Source: Verrucomicrobiaceae bacterium (GTDB lineage Bacteria > Verrucomicrobiota > Verrucomicrobiia > Verrucomicrobiales > Verrucomicrobiaceae). From it: 64,000 nucleotides of DNA. Position 1 is the first letter of the stretch; each line of letters starts with the position of its first letter. The DNA lies in NCBI GenBank assembly GCA_016795485.1, contig JAEUHM010000054.1:124001-188000 (forward strand), read 5' to 3'. The notes under the pieces are model-generated. The model had not been told where the DNA came from, did no database searches, and was given only the letters and a program-made list of their open reading frames with translations. Made by a program: the position numbers and the translations under genes. Shown here in pieces: positions 56,494 to 64,000 of this stretch.

Positions 56494-56928
56494 TTAGGAA
56501 TCTTGAGCCTTGCGTGCGCGCTTGGCTTTTGGCTTTTCGGTGGACACGACTTCGGCCGCACTAGCTGCCTTGGCGCCATCTTTTTTCTCAGACTCTGGCT
56601 TTTGGTCCAAAATCACGGTGATGTGAGTCATCCGCTTCTTGATCGCTGCCGCAGAACCACGAGCACGTGGCATAATGCGACTGAGCGAAGGTCCTTCAGT
56701 AGCAGTAGCGCTTTTCACGATCAATGTATCTGGATCGATCTCGTGATTGTTCTCAGCATTGGCAACGGCCGATTGAAGAGTCTTGCCAACCAAGAAGGCG
56801 GCTTTCTTCGGAGTGTAGGCCAGAACGGCGAGCGCGTTGGAAACTGGCATTCCCTGAATGGCGCGGGTCACTTCGCGAGCCTTGAGGCAGGAGATCCGCG
56901 CATACTTATAGACTGACTTTACTTGCAT
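56494..56928 (-). CDS. rplV: 50S ribosomal protein L22
   Basis: A 144-residue protein lining the exit tunnel. YARISCLKAREVTRAIQGM, LAVLAYTPKKAAFLVGKTLQSAVANAENN, GPSLSRIMPRARGSAAAIKKRMTHITVIL are the standard blocks. A 35-residue Lys/Ala/Glu tail extends the usual end. Normally it directly follows rpsS; here an unknown gene comes between, and rplV starts 18 bases after that gene's stop. Confidence 0.97.
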   Translation of the reverse strand: MQVKSVYKYARISCLKAREVTRAIQGMPVSNALAVLAYTPKKAAFLVGKTLQSAVANAENNHEIDPDTLIVKSATATEGPSLSRIMPRARGSAAAIKKRMTHITVILDQKPESEKKDGAKAASAAEVVSTEKPKAKRARKAQDS

Positions 56929-56946
56929 AACGACAACGGTGGGGGC

Positions 56947-57786
56947 TTAAAATGCTCGATTGGGGTCAATTTGGCCGCGATCACCAACGGTGGGCACAGC
57001 ACCTTGGGCCAAAGATTCTTGAACGACGGCACCGCAAACTGATTTGCGAACGTCTACTACTAAAACTTGTGCGATAGGCTGTTCACCACGGTATAACGTG
57101 AAGGGCATTCCAACCCGAACGCCTTGCCGCGAACCTACGTTTAACACGGTCAATGCTGCCTCCGGCTTCCATGACACCACCTTGGCGTTGTGAAGGTCAG
57201 TTGCGCTTTCTGATGTAGTTCCTGCACCACTTGAGGTTCGAACAGCCTCCTCAGCGCGGCTAAGAGCCACATCGAGCGCCCCCTTTGAAGACGCATCATT
57301 GTTTTTTGCAAACACCAATGCAGCCTCCGAGAGCGCCATTAGGGCATCGGTGACATTACGCTTTTGATCGTCGACGATACGAAGATCAGAAAGAGCAGCC
57401 AACAATTTCTCTTGGACTTGATCACGACTACCTTCCAATGCGCCAATGCCGAGGCCCTCAAGGACAGTCCGCAATTTCTCGAACTGCTCACGAGCCTGGG
57501 CGGCATCGCTATTGGCTGCAGCAACGGACTGCGTCAAAGTGGTGATCTGAACTTTAGAAGCGGCTAGCTGTGCTTCAAGCTCACGAATCTGACGCGCAGA
57601 TGCCTCAAGCGTGGTCTTTAGTTCAAGTAACTCAATGTTACCCGATTCACCACTCTGTTGAGCAGGCGACAACGGTGACCACGCAAGAACCAACACAATT
57701 GATATCCCAAACCAGCAACGAACTGCCCCAGCGACCGCAGTTGCTGCGGCGCGAGTTTGTTCGTAATGCTGGGAATGGGTAAACAT
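56947..57786 (-). CDS. Exported coiled-coil protein inserted in the S10 operon, unknown function
   Basis: A 279-residue protein that I do not recognise. A signal or anchor helix lies at about 27-45 (FGISIVLVLAWSPLSPAQ). Residues about 50-105 are a strong coiled coil (LLELKTTLEASARQIRELEAQLAASK), with further helices to about 190. The C-terminal part (about 205-275) has AALTVLNVGSRQGVRVGMPFTLYRG and AQVLVVDVRKSVCGAVV, a small beta domain seen in other exported Verrucomicrobia proteins and like the FlgT C-terminus. It lies between rpsS (17 bases) and rplV (18 bases), two genes that are adjacent in almost all bacteria. It must be transcribed with them. The start at 57786 has no visible ribosome site. 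Confidence 0.8.
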   Translation of the reverse strand: MFTHSQHYEQTRAAATAVAGAVRCWFGISIVLVLAWSPLSPAQQSGESGNIELLELKTTLEASARQIRELEAQLAASKVQITTLTQSVAAANSDAAQAREQFEKLRTVLEGLGIGALEGSRDQVQEKLLAALSDLRIVDDQKRNVTDALMALSEAALVFAKNNDASSKGALDVALSRAEEAVRTSSGAGTTSESATDLHNAKVVSWKPEAALTVLNVGSRQGVRVGMPFTLYRGEQPIAQVLVVDVRKSVCGAVVQESLAQGAVPTVGDRGQIDPNRAF

Positions 57787-57803
57787 CAGAATGAAGCGAT
57801 AGA

Positions 57804-58082
57804 TTACTTGGTTGCCTTAGCGGTATGTGCACCGTGAGCCTTGAATACACGGGTCGTAGCAAACTCGCCCAATCGGTGCCCAACCATGTTCTCCGTTGCA
57901 TACACGCTGACGAAGTCCTTACCGTTGTGCACAAGGAAGGTATGACCAACGAGGTCAGGCGTGATCATGGAGGCGCGTGACCAAGTTTTGACAGGACGCT
58001 TTAGCTTAGCGTCGTTGAGTGCATCGACCTTAGCCAGAAGCTTCTGGTGGACGTAGGGACCCTTTTTGAGCGAGCGAGGCAT
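57804..58082 (-). CDS. rpsS: 30S ribosomal protein S19
   Basis: A 92-residue 16S rRNA-binding protein of normal length. [31 protein letters not shown]-like [38 protein letters not shown] and KLGEFATTR-like [14 protein letters not shown] identify it. It follows rplB by 21 bases and is followed by the unknown coiled-coil gene. Confidence 0.97.
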   Translation of the reverse strand: MPRSLKKGPYVHQKLLAKVDALNDAKLKRPVKTWSRASMITPDLVGHTFLVHNGKDFVSVYATENMVGHRLGEFATTRVFKAHGAHTAKATK

Positions 58083-58103
58083 AAATTTAGTTCAGAACGA
58101 AGA

Positions 58104-58940
58104 TTACTTGGAGTTGCGGCGGCTAACGATAAAGCGGCTCGTCGCCTTCTTGGGTTGACGAGTCTTCTCGCCCTTAGCGTGTCCCCATGGGGACAGAAGG
58201 TGTTGGCGTCCACCACCGGACTTCGAACGACCTTCACCACCACCGTTCGGGTGATCGATTGGGTTCATGCACATACCACGCACAGTCGGGCGAGTGCCCT
58301 GCCAACGAGTACGGCCAGCTTTACCGGAAACCACGTTCATGTGCTCAGAGTTGCCAACTTTACCGACAGTCGCGTAGCAAGTTGCCTTGATCTTGCGAAC
58401 TTCTCCCGATGGCATCTTAACGAGAGCATAGTCACCTTCACGGTTGGAAAGGATCGCCTCTTGCCCAGCAGCCCGTGCGACTACGCCACCGCGACCAGGC
58501 TGGAGCTCAATATTGTGGATGCTTGTTCCCAGTGGAATCTTGCCAAGAGGAAGAGCGTTACCCACTTCAGGAGCAGCCTTTTCGCCAGCAATCACAGACG
58601 CACCGACTTCAAGGCCAATTGGAGCAAGAATGTATGCTTTTTCTCCATCAGCATATTGAATCAGAGCAATACGTGCAGAGCGGTTCGGATCATATTCGAT
58701 ACCAATCACTTTGGCGGCCACATCATGACGAGAGCGCTTGAAGTCGATCAGACGATAACGTCTTCTGTGCCCACCGCCGATATGGCGACAAGTGATGCGA
58801 CCAGTGTTATTACGACCACCAGACTTGCGCAAGGCAACGGTCAATGACCGTTCTGGCTTGTCTTTGGTCACCTCATCAAATGAGTTCCACTGCTTGTAGC
58901 GGTTGGTGGGAGTATTGGGCTTGAATGCTTTGAGCGCCAT
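58104..58940 (-). CDS. rplB: 50S ribosomal protein L2
   Basis: A 278-residue protein needed for peptidyl transfer and subunit joining. Blocks: [79 protein letters not shown]-like [21 protein letters not shown] and the invariant [18 protein letters not shown] near the C-terminus. Length is normal. rplW follows upstream 60 bases away. Confidence 0.97.
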   Translation of the reverse strand: MALKAFKPNTPTNRYKQWNSFDEVTKDKPERSLTVALRKSGGRNNTGRITCRHIGGGHRRRYRLIDFKRSRHDVAAKVIGIEYDPNRSARIALIQYADGEKAYILAPIGLEVGASVIAGEKAAPEVGNALPLGKIPLGTSIHNIELQPGRGGVVARAAGQEAILSNREGDYALVKMPSGEVRKIKATCYATVGKVGNSEHMNVVSGKAGRTRWQGTRPTVRGMCMNPIDHPNGGGEGRSKSGGGRQHLLSPWGHAKGEKTRQPKKATSRFIVSRRNSK

Positions 58941-59000
58941 GGCTGCGATTCGGTTAAAGGTTGTTCGCTGACTTAAGCGAGTGCTGGCGAGGAAAAGAGG

Positions 59001-59285
59001 TTATACGAGGTCGATGCGCTCGCCGTCCTTCAGACGCACGATAGCTTTCTTCCAGTGATTAGTGCGTCCGTAGTCTGCGCGGCGCTCCCGCTTGGCTTTA
59101 CCACCAAACTGAGCTGTGCGAACAGCGACAACTGTTTTCCCGAAAAGCTTTTCAACAGCCTGACGGATTTCCACTTTAGTGGCCTTTGGATCGACCTTAA
59201 AGACGAACTCGTTGTTTTTCTCGCCGAGGAGGGTGGCCTTCTCAGTCAAACGGATGTTCTTGATGACTTGATAGAGATCTTGCAT
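59001..59285 (-). CDS. rplW: 50S ribosomal protein L23
   Basis: A 94-residue protein at the tunnel exit, the main docking site for trigger factor and SRP. YQVIKNIRLTEKATLLGEKNNEFVFKVDPKATKVEIRQAVEKLFG is the family core (positions about 5-50), and GRTNHWKKAIVRLKDGERID ends it. It lies 9 bases after rplD. Confidence 0.96.
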   Translation of the reverse strand: MQDLYQVIKNIRLTEKATLLGEKNNEFVFKVDPKATKVEIRQAVEKLFGKTVVAVRTAQFGGKAKRERRADYGRTNHWKKAIVRLKDGERIDLV

Positions 59286-59294
59286 GGCGAGAAG

Positions 59295-59900
59295 TTAAGC
59301 GGTCCTCCGAGCGAGGGTTTCGAGTGCATCGGCCGTTATTACGACCTTTTCAAAATTGAGGAGTTGTTCAGCATTGACTTCGTCAGCACTGATAAGCTGG
59401 ACAGACTGGACATTGCGGCCTGCCCGGAAGGTGTTCTCATCGAAACGTCCACCCACGATCAGCACCTTACGGCTGTCAGTGATAGCTTTGACCGCTGACA
59501 CAAAGCTCCTGGTCTTTCCATCTGGGATGCTGATACCATCAACACTCAAAACAGCACCGTCGTTGATCCGAGCCGTGAGCGCAGCACGAAAAGCAAGTTG
59601 ACGCGCTTTCCGGTTGGTCTTCTTCGAATAGTCACGAGTGCGAGGACCAAAAACGGTGGCACCGCCACTCCAAATCGGGCTCCGGCGGCTACCCATACGG
59701 GCATTACCAGTTCCCTTTTGCTTCCAGAGTTTCTTACCGGATCCAGCCACTTCTCCACGACGCTTCGTGTGAGCGGTTCCCTGACGACGGTTTGCACGAT
59801 ACGCGACCAGGGTCTCATGAAGAGCCTGTGCACCTTCCCCCGAGTCAGTTAGATTGAGATTTGCGGCCTGTGCGGCCTGCGATGAAAAGACGGTTGCCAT
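59295..59900 (-). CDS. rplD: 50S ribosomal protein L4
   Basis: A 201-residue tunnel protein. Blocks: LVAYRANRRQGTAHTKRRGEVAGSGKKLWKQKGTGNARMGSRRSPIWSGGATVFGP is the long conserved loop region (about 31-86), then LAFRAALTARI and VLIVGGRFDENTFRAGRNV. Its ATG has a clear GGAGG ten bases upstream, unlike most of its neighbours. In E. coli L4 represses the S10 operon; whether this occurs here is unknown. Confidence 0.97.
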   Translation of the reverse strand: MATVFSSQAAQAANLNLTDSGEGAQALHETLVAYRANRRQGTAHTKRRGEVAGSGKKLWKQKGTGNARMGSRRSPIWSGGATVFGPRTRDYSKKTNRKARQLAFRAALTARINDGAVLSVDGISIPDGKTRSFVSAVKAITDSRKVLIVGGRFDENTFRAGRNVQSVQLISADEVNAEQLLNFEKVVITADALETLARRTA

Positions 59901-59924
59901 GTTGTTTTGCCTCCGTGGTTAAAC

Positions 59925-60581
59925 TTACTTGTTCTCCGGCTGGGCTTTCTTCTTTGCCGCCCGGATGATTACATATGTGCCCTTGTTTCCAGGAACGCTG
60001 CCCGAGACGAGCAAAACTCCCTCTTCAGGACGGCTCTGGACAATCTCAAGATTTTGCACGGTCCGACGCACCACACCCATGTGACCTGGCATCTTCTGGT
60101 TCTTCCAAACCAAACCAGGAGTCAAACGACAACCGATGGAACCCGTTCGGCGATGCATCATGTGTCCGTGTGCGGCGGGTTGACCAGCAAAGTTGTGGCG
60201 CTTAACCACACCCTGGAATCCCTTTCCTTTCGTCACTCCGATCACATCAACAGGAGCGCCAGCAACAAAAGCCTCAGGTCCAAGCTTTGCACCTGCTTGA
60301 GGCAGCTGATCATCTCCGGCCACGCGAAACTCAACGATCTTGCGCTTTGGAGCCTCAGCACCCCACTTCTTGAAGTGGCCGAGTTGAGCTTTGTTCATGC
60401 GCTTCTCCTTTTGGTCATCAAAACCAACCTGAACTGCGCTGTAGCCATCCTTCTCTGCGGATTTTTTTACCTGTAACACTTGATTGCCAGCCACCGAGAT
60501 GACGGTCACCGCAACTGCGCTACCGTCAGCTTTGTAGATTTGCGTCATTCCAAGTTTTTTCCCAATAAGACCGAGACTCAT
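59925..60581 (-). CDS. rplC: 50S ribosomal protein L3
   Basis: A 218-residue early assembly protein. MSLGLIGKKLGMTQIYKADG is the standard start. IGVTKGKGFQGVVKRHNFAGQPAAHGHMMHRRTGSIG (middle) and KMPGHMGVVRRTVQNLEI contain the conserved glutamine loop region reaching the peptidyl-transferase centre. Length is normal. It follows rpsJ by 42 bases. Confidence 0.97.
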   Translation of the reverse strand: MSLGLIGKKLGMTQIYKADGSAVAVTVISVAGNQVLQVKKSAEKDGYSAVQVGFDDQKEKRMNKAQLGHFKKWGAEAPKRKIVEFRVAGDDQLPQAGAKLGPEAFVAGAPVDVIGVTKGKGFQGVVKRHNFAGQPAAHGHMMHRRTGSIGCRLTPGLVWKNQKMPGHMGVVRRTVQNLEIVQSRPEEGVLLVSGSVPGNKGTYVIIRAAKKKAQPENK

Positions 60582-60623
60582 ACTTTTAGTTTCTCTATTG
60601 TTGCGTTCGATTAGAGCCCAAAA

Positions 60624-60932
60624 CTAGATCCGAATCGTGATGTCCACGCCGGAAGGAAGATTAAGCTTCTTCAACTCGTCGACTGTGCGAGCGGTTGGGT
60701 CTACAATGTCCAGCAGGCGCTTATGCGTGCGGATCTCAAATTGATCCATCGACTTCTTGTCGACGTGAGGCGAACGGTTCACCGTGAACTTTTCGATTCG
60801 TGTAGGAAGCGGAATGGGACCTGCCACCTTAGCGCCAGTGCGCTTGGCCGTCTCCACAATATCCGCCGTGGACTTGTCCAGCGTCCTGTAGTCATAGGCC
60901 CGGAGGCGGATTCTTATTCTTTGGTTCTGCAT
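60624..60932 (-). CDS. rpsJ: 30S ribosomal protein S10
   Basis: A 102-residue protein of normal length. [57 protein letters not shown] covers the family core (about 4-60), then [23 protein letters not shown]. It starts the S10 series; fusA lies 44 bases upstream, so no tuf gene stands between them. S10 also serves in transcription antitermination with NusB in many bacteria. Confidence 0.97.
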   Translation of the reverse strand: MQNQRIRIRLRAYDYRTLDKSTADIVETAKRTGAKVAGPIPLPTRIEKFTVNRSPHVDKKSMDQFEIRTHKRLLDIVDPTARTVDELKKLNLPSGVDITIRI

Positions 60933-60976
60933 GGGTAATTGATTGTGTTAAAGATCAAACTCCTGGGTTAAACGGC

Positions 60977-63127
60977 TCAGGATTTGCCGCCGCCGCGTTG
61001 CTCGACGATCTGCTCCACAATATTCTGCGGCACTTGCTCAAAGTGGGATGGAGTCATGGTATAACTCGCACGACCGCTGGAAAGAGTCCGGATCGCTGTC
61101 GAGTAACCAAACATCTCAGAAAGCGGAACTTCAGCCTTAAGGATACAAAGATTAGCCTTGGTATCCATTCCCTGGATTTTGCCACGGCGGCGGTTCATGT
61201 CGCCGAGGATATCGCCTTGATACTGCTCAGGAGTCGATGCCTCAACAGCCATGATCGGCTCAAGGAGGATGCTCTTAGCCTTCTTCATTGCATCCTTCAT
61301 CGCGAAGATGGCCGCCATGCGGAAGGCGTTTTCATTAGAGTCGACTTCGTGGCTAGAACCATCAAGAAGATCGACCTCGATGTCCACTACTGGGTAACCA
61401 GCAATCACGCCATTAAGCACAGACTCAGTGACACCTGCTTTACAAGCATTGATGTACTCTTTGGGAATCGTTCCGCCCACAACCTTATTCTCGATGACAA
61501 GGCCTTTACCTTTTTCGGCAGGACGGACACAGAGCACTACGTGACCGTATTGACCACGACCACCCGACTGCTTCACTAACTTGCCCTCGCCATCAGCCGG
61601 CTGAGTGATGGTTTCGCGGTAAGCAATTTGAGGCTTACCAGCATCGGTGTCGACCTTGTGCTCACGAAGCATGCGGTCACGCAAAATCTCGAGGTGCAGT
61701 TCACCCATTCCAGCGATGATGGTTTGGCCAGTCTCCTCGTCGGTCTTGACGAAGAACGTTGGATCCTCTTCAGACAAACGCTGAAGGGCATTCGCCATCT
61801 TCTCCTGGTCACCCTTGGTCTTAGGCTCAATGGACATGCTGATCACCGGCTCAGGGAATGAAGGCGGCTCAAGCTGGATGTCGAAATCTTCGTCGCAAAG
61901 CGTATCACCAGTTCGCACATCACGAACACCGACCATTGCGGCAATATCGCCAGAGTAACATACGTCGATGTCCTTCTGCACACTGGCCTGAATCTGAATC
62001 AAACGGCCAACGCGCTCAGTCTTACGCGTGCGAGGGTTGTAGATTGTGTCACCCTTCTTCACCGCACCAGAGTAGACGCGGAAGAACACGAGACGCCCAA
62101 ACTTGTCACTCCAAAGCTTGAAAGCCAAACAACAGAACTTGGCGTTATCCGAAGCCTCAGCCAGCACTTCAATGCTGTGATCTTCAGGGTTGATACCCTT
62201 GGCGGCCGGGATGTCGAGAGGACCAGGAAGGTAGTCAATCACAGCGTCAATCAGATACTGCACTCCCTTATTCTTGAATGCCGATCCACCAACCATCGGA
62301 ATGATCTGGTTAGCGATCACCGCACGACGAAGTGCCATTTTGACATCAGGCACCGTGATCGGCTTCTCCTCAAGGAACATAGTCCCGAGTTCGTCATCAA
62401 CGTTGCACAACTCTTCAACCAACTCGCTGTAAGCCTGCTCCGCCTTCTCAATTTCGGCACCCTGGAGCTCACGAACCTCATAGGTCGAACCCAGCTTGTC
62501 GTTGTCGAGATAGATGATCGATTTTTTGTTAATCACATCAATCTGGCCACTGAGATTGTCTTCGGCACCGATTGGAATGAGGATTGGGAAGGCATTCGCC
62601 CCAAGCTTTTCACGAACATCCTTCACGACATTGTCAAAGTTGGCACCAACACGGTCCATCTTGTTGACGAACGCAATCCGAGGAACGCCATACTTCTGCG
62701 CCTGGCGATAAACCGTCTCAGACTGAGGCTGAACGCCGGCAACACCGCAAAGAACGAAAATAGCGCCATCGAGAACTCGAAGAGAACGCTCCACTTCAGC
62801 CGTGAAGTCCACGTGCCCAGGAGTATCAATGATGTTAACCCGAATGTCTTCCAACTCACGAAGCTTGAAGATACCTTCTTCCTTCAACTGCTTCCACTTG
62901 GCCGTCACCGCAGCCGACGTGATGGTAATGCCACGCTCCTTCTCCTGCTCCATCCAGTCAGTTGTAGCCGCCCCATCATGGACTTCACCGATCTTGTGAA
63001 TCATTCCTGTGTAAAACAGGATACGCTCAGTGAGGGTCGTCTTGCCTGCGTCAATGTGGGCGCAGATCCCGATATTCCGGGTGCGCTCAAGAGGGTATTC
63101 GCGATTTGGGCTATTTACGTTGGACAT
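60977..63127 (-). CDS. fusA: Translation elongation factor G
   Basis: A 716-residue GTPase that drives tRNA-mRNA translocation. P-loop A23-H-I-D-A-G-K-T30, the switch I region EQEKERGITITSAAV, D101-T-P-G-H105 and NKMDR are intact. Later domains show VISMSIEPKTKGDQEKM, GMGELHLEI and ASYTMTPSHFEQVP at the C-terminus. The stretch between switch I and DTPGH carries a longer loop (KWKQLKEEGIFKLRELEDI) than E. coli EF-G. It lies between rpsG and rpsJ. No ribosome site is seen before the ATG. Confidence 0.97.
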   Translation of the reverse strand: MSNVNSPNREYPLERTRNIGICAHIDAGKTTLTERILFYTGMIHKIGEVHDGAATTDWMEQEKERGITITSAAVTAKWKQLKEEGIFKLRELEDIRVNIIDTPGHVDFTAEVERSLRVLDGAIFVLCGVAGVQPQSETVYRQAQKYGVPRIAFVNKMDRVGANFDNVVKDVREKLGANAFPILIPIGAEDNLSGQIDVINKKSIIYLDNDKLGSTYEVRELQGAEIEKAEQAYSELVEELCNVDDELGTMFLEEKPITVPDVKMALRRAVIANQIIPMVGGSAFKNKGVQYLIDAVIDYLPGPLDIPAAKGINPEDHSIEVLAEASDNAKFCCLAFKLWSDKFGRLVFFRVYSGAVKKGDTIYNPRTRKTERVGRLIQIQASVQKDIDVCYSGDIAAMVGVRDVRTGDTLCDEDFDIQLEPPSFPEPVISMSIEPKTKGDQEKMANALQRLSEEDPTFFVKTDEETGQTIIAGMGELHLEILRDRMLREHKVDTDAGKPQIAYRETITQPADGEGKLVKQSGGRGQYGHVVLCVRPAEKGKGLVIENKVVGGTIPKEYINACKAGVTESVLNGVIAGYPVVDIEVDLLDGSSHEVDSNENAFRMAAIFAMKDAMKKAKSILLEPIMAVEASTPEQYQGDILGDMNRRRGKIQGMDTKANLCILKAEVPLSEMFGYSTAIRTLSSGRASYTMTPSHFEQVPQNIVEQIVEQRGGGKS

Positions 63128-63176
63128 GGGGTTTTGCGGAGTAATGAGGCTCTAACAGAGGACTGTGACAGAAAAA

Positions 63177-63650
63177 CTAGAAGCGGAAGTGAGCGAAGGC
63201 ACGGTTAGCTTGAGCCTGCTTATGCACCTCGTCGCGCTTGCGGACAGAGTTACCTTGATTCGACGCCGCATCACGAAGTTCATTTGCGAGCGCGCGATGC
63301 ATTGGAGTACCCTTGCGACTGCGCGCAAAACCAATAATCCAGCGAAGAGCCAGCGATTCAGAGCGAGCAGCCGAAACCTCAATAGGCACAGGATACGTGG
63401 CACCACCAACACGACGAGCCTTTACCTCGACCTTTGGCTTGGCGTTCTCAATAGCGCGCGTAAAGGTCTCAAGCGGATCTACCGCGTCCGACTTTTCATT
63501 GAGGGCATCAATAGCCGAATAGACGATGCGCTCCGCAAGAGACTTCTTGCCGGATACCATAATCTTATTGATCAAATGAGCCACCAACTCGCTATCATAG
63601 CGGGAGTCGCGCAACTCAGGCTTTTCGTAAACTCTTTTCCTGCGGGCCAT
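63177..63650 (-). CDS. rpsG: 30S ribosomal protein S7
   Basis: A 157-residue head-assembly protein. MARRKRVYEKPELRDSRYDS, LVAHLINKIMVSGKKSLAERIVYSAID, PKVEVKARRVGGATYPVPIEV and ALRWIIGFAR are the standard blocks. It follows rpsL by 42 bases. In E. coli it controls the str operon translation; unknown here. Confidence 0.97.
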   Translation of the reverse strand: MARRKRVYEKPELRDSRYDSELVAHLINKIMVSGKKSLAERIVYSAIDALNEKSDAVDPLETFTRAIENAKPKVEVKARRVGGATYPVPIEVSAARSESLALRWIIGFARSRKGTPMHRALANELRDAASNQGNSVRKRDEVHKQAQANRAFAHFRF

Positions 63651-63692
63651 GGTAAATCAGATTCTAGATGGTTTGTCGATACAGACGGGCTA

Positions 63693-64000
63693 TTACTTCT
63701 TCTTGCCAGCCGCTACTGCAGCACCAGGCTTCGGACGCTTTGCACCGTATTTTGAGCGGCCGCGACGACGAGCCTCAACGCCAAGGCAGTCGAGAGTTCC
63801 ACGAACGATGTGATAACGCACACCAGGCAAGTCCTTCACACGACCACCACGCACAAGAACAATCGAGTGCTCCTGCAAATTGTGACCTTCTCCGCCAATA
63901 TACGCGATAACCTCGAAGCCATTTGTGAGACGAACCTTAGCAACCTTACGCAAAGCCGAGTTGGGCTTCTTTGGCGTACGAGTCATCACCTGCAAACACA
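63693..64000 (-). CDS. rpsL: 30S ribosomal protein S12, C-terminal part (runs off right edge)
   Basis: About 102 codons of S12 are visible; the first 35-40 residues are outside the window. The readable part [62 protein letters not shown] (given as family positions 35-105) and SRSKYGAK-like [10 protein letters not shown] identify it without doubt. It carries the loop (PNSALRKVA, usually K43/K88 site nearby) where streptomycin resistance changes occur in other species. It is the first gene seen of the merged str-S10-spc cluster. Confidence 0.96.
   Translation of the reverse strand, partial: CLQVMTRTPKKPNSALRKVAKVRLTNGFEVIAYIGGEGHNLQEHSIVLVRGGRVKDLPGVRYHIVRGTLDCLGVEARRRGRSKYGAKRPKPGAAVAAGKKK

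Overview
The window comes from a Verrucomicrobia-type bacterium, most like Verrucomicrobiaceae/Prosthecobacter relatives. This is inferred from gene families only. It carries ECF sigma factors of the kinase-linked and FecR-linked types common in Verrucomicrobia and Planctomycetes, several sulfatases, DUF1501, DUF1549/DUF1553 and DUF1552 proteins, GxxG-rich exported proteins with autotransporter-type repeats, and a Gram-negative envelope set (LptE-like and BamD-like proteins). I see no rRNA, tRNA, CRISPR array, insertion sequence or prophage.

Region 1 (1-20.4 kb, almost all minus strand) looks like an accessory polysaccharide-degradation island. From left to right it holds the start of a Ser/Thr kinase with its ECF sigma factor, an iduronate-2-sulfatase-like sulfatase, a WG-repeat protein, and a PA14/heparinase-like protein that seems to lack its C-terminus. 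Next come a 1598-residue exported protein with a GH16 domain and a VapBC-like toxin-antitoxin pair on the opposite strand. Two tightly overlapping operons follow: ECF sigma factor > FecR with a lectin-like tail > GH16-SGNH fusion (15188 to 12068), and FAD oxidoreductase > SGNH hydrolase > sulfatase (20352 to 15273). A sensible reading is extracellular breakdown of a sulfated, esterified glycan under ECF/FecR control.

Region 2 (20.5-45 kb, mixed strands) mixes housekeeping and envelope genes. It holds leuB, a BamD-like TPR protein, an LptE-like lipoprotein, rsmI, a GT-C/TPR membrane protein, a DUF1501-DUF1549/1553 pair, ppk2, an SGNH esterase, a DUF1552-ceramidase-like pair coupled by TTGA, a YmdB-type phosphodiesterase, an amidase and a Nudix hydrolase. 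A two-gene operon of unknown exported and membrane proteins follows, then a small divergent cluster of an AMP-ligase-like protein, a ketosynthase and a Cys-less ketosynthase-like partner.

Region 3 (44.9-64 kb, all minus strand) is a merged str-S10-spc ribosomal cluster: rpsL, rpsG, fusA, rpsJ, rplC, rplD, rplW, rplB, rpsS, an unknown gene, rplV, rpsC, rplP, rpmC, rpsQ, rplN, rplX, rplE, rpsH, rplF, rplR, rpsE, rplO, secY, map. It then runs into trpA, dapF, dapA and a PLP dehydratase instead of the usual alpha operon. tuf, rpsN and rpmD are absent from their usual places. The most unusual feature of the window is an exported coiled-coil protein gene (56947-57786) placed between rpsS and rplV. 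Nearly all ribosomal genes here also lack a visible Shine-Dalgarno sequence.

All functional calls rest on reading motifs by eye. No database search was run.
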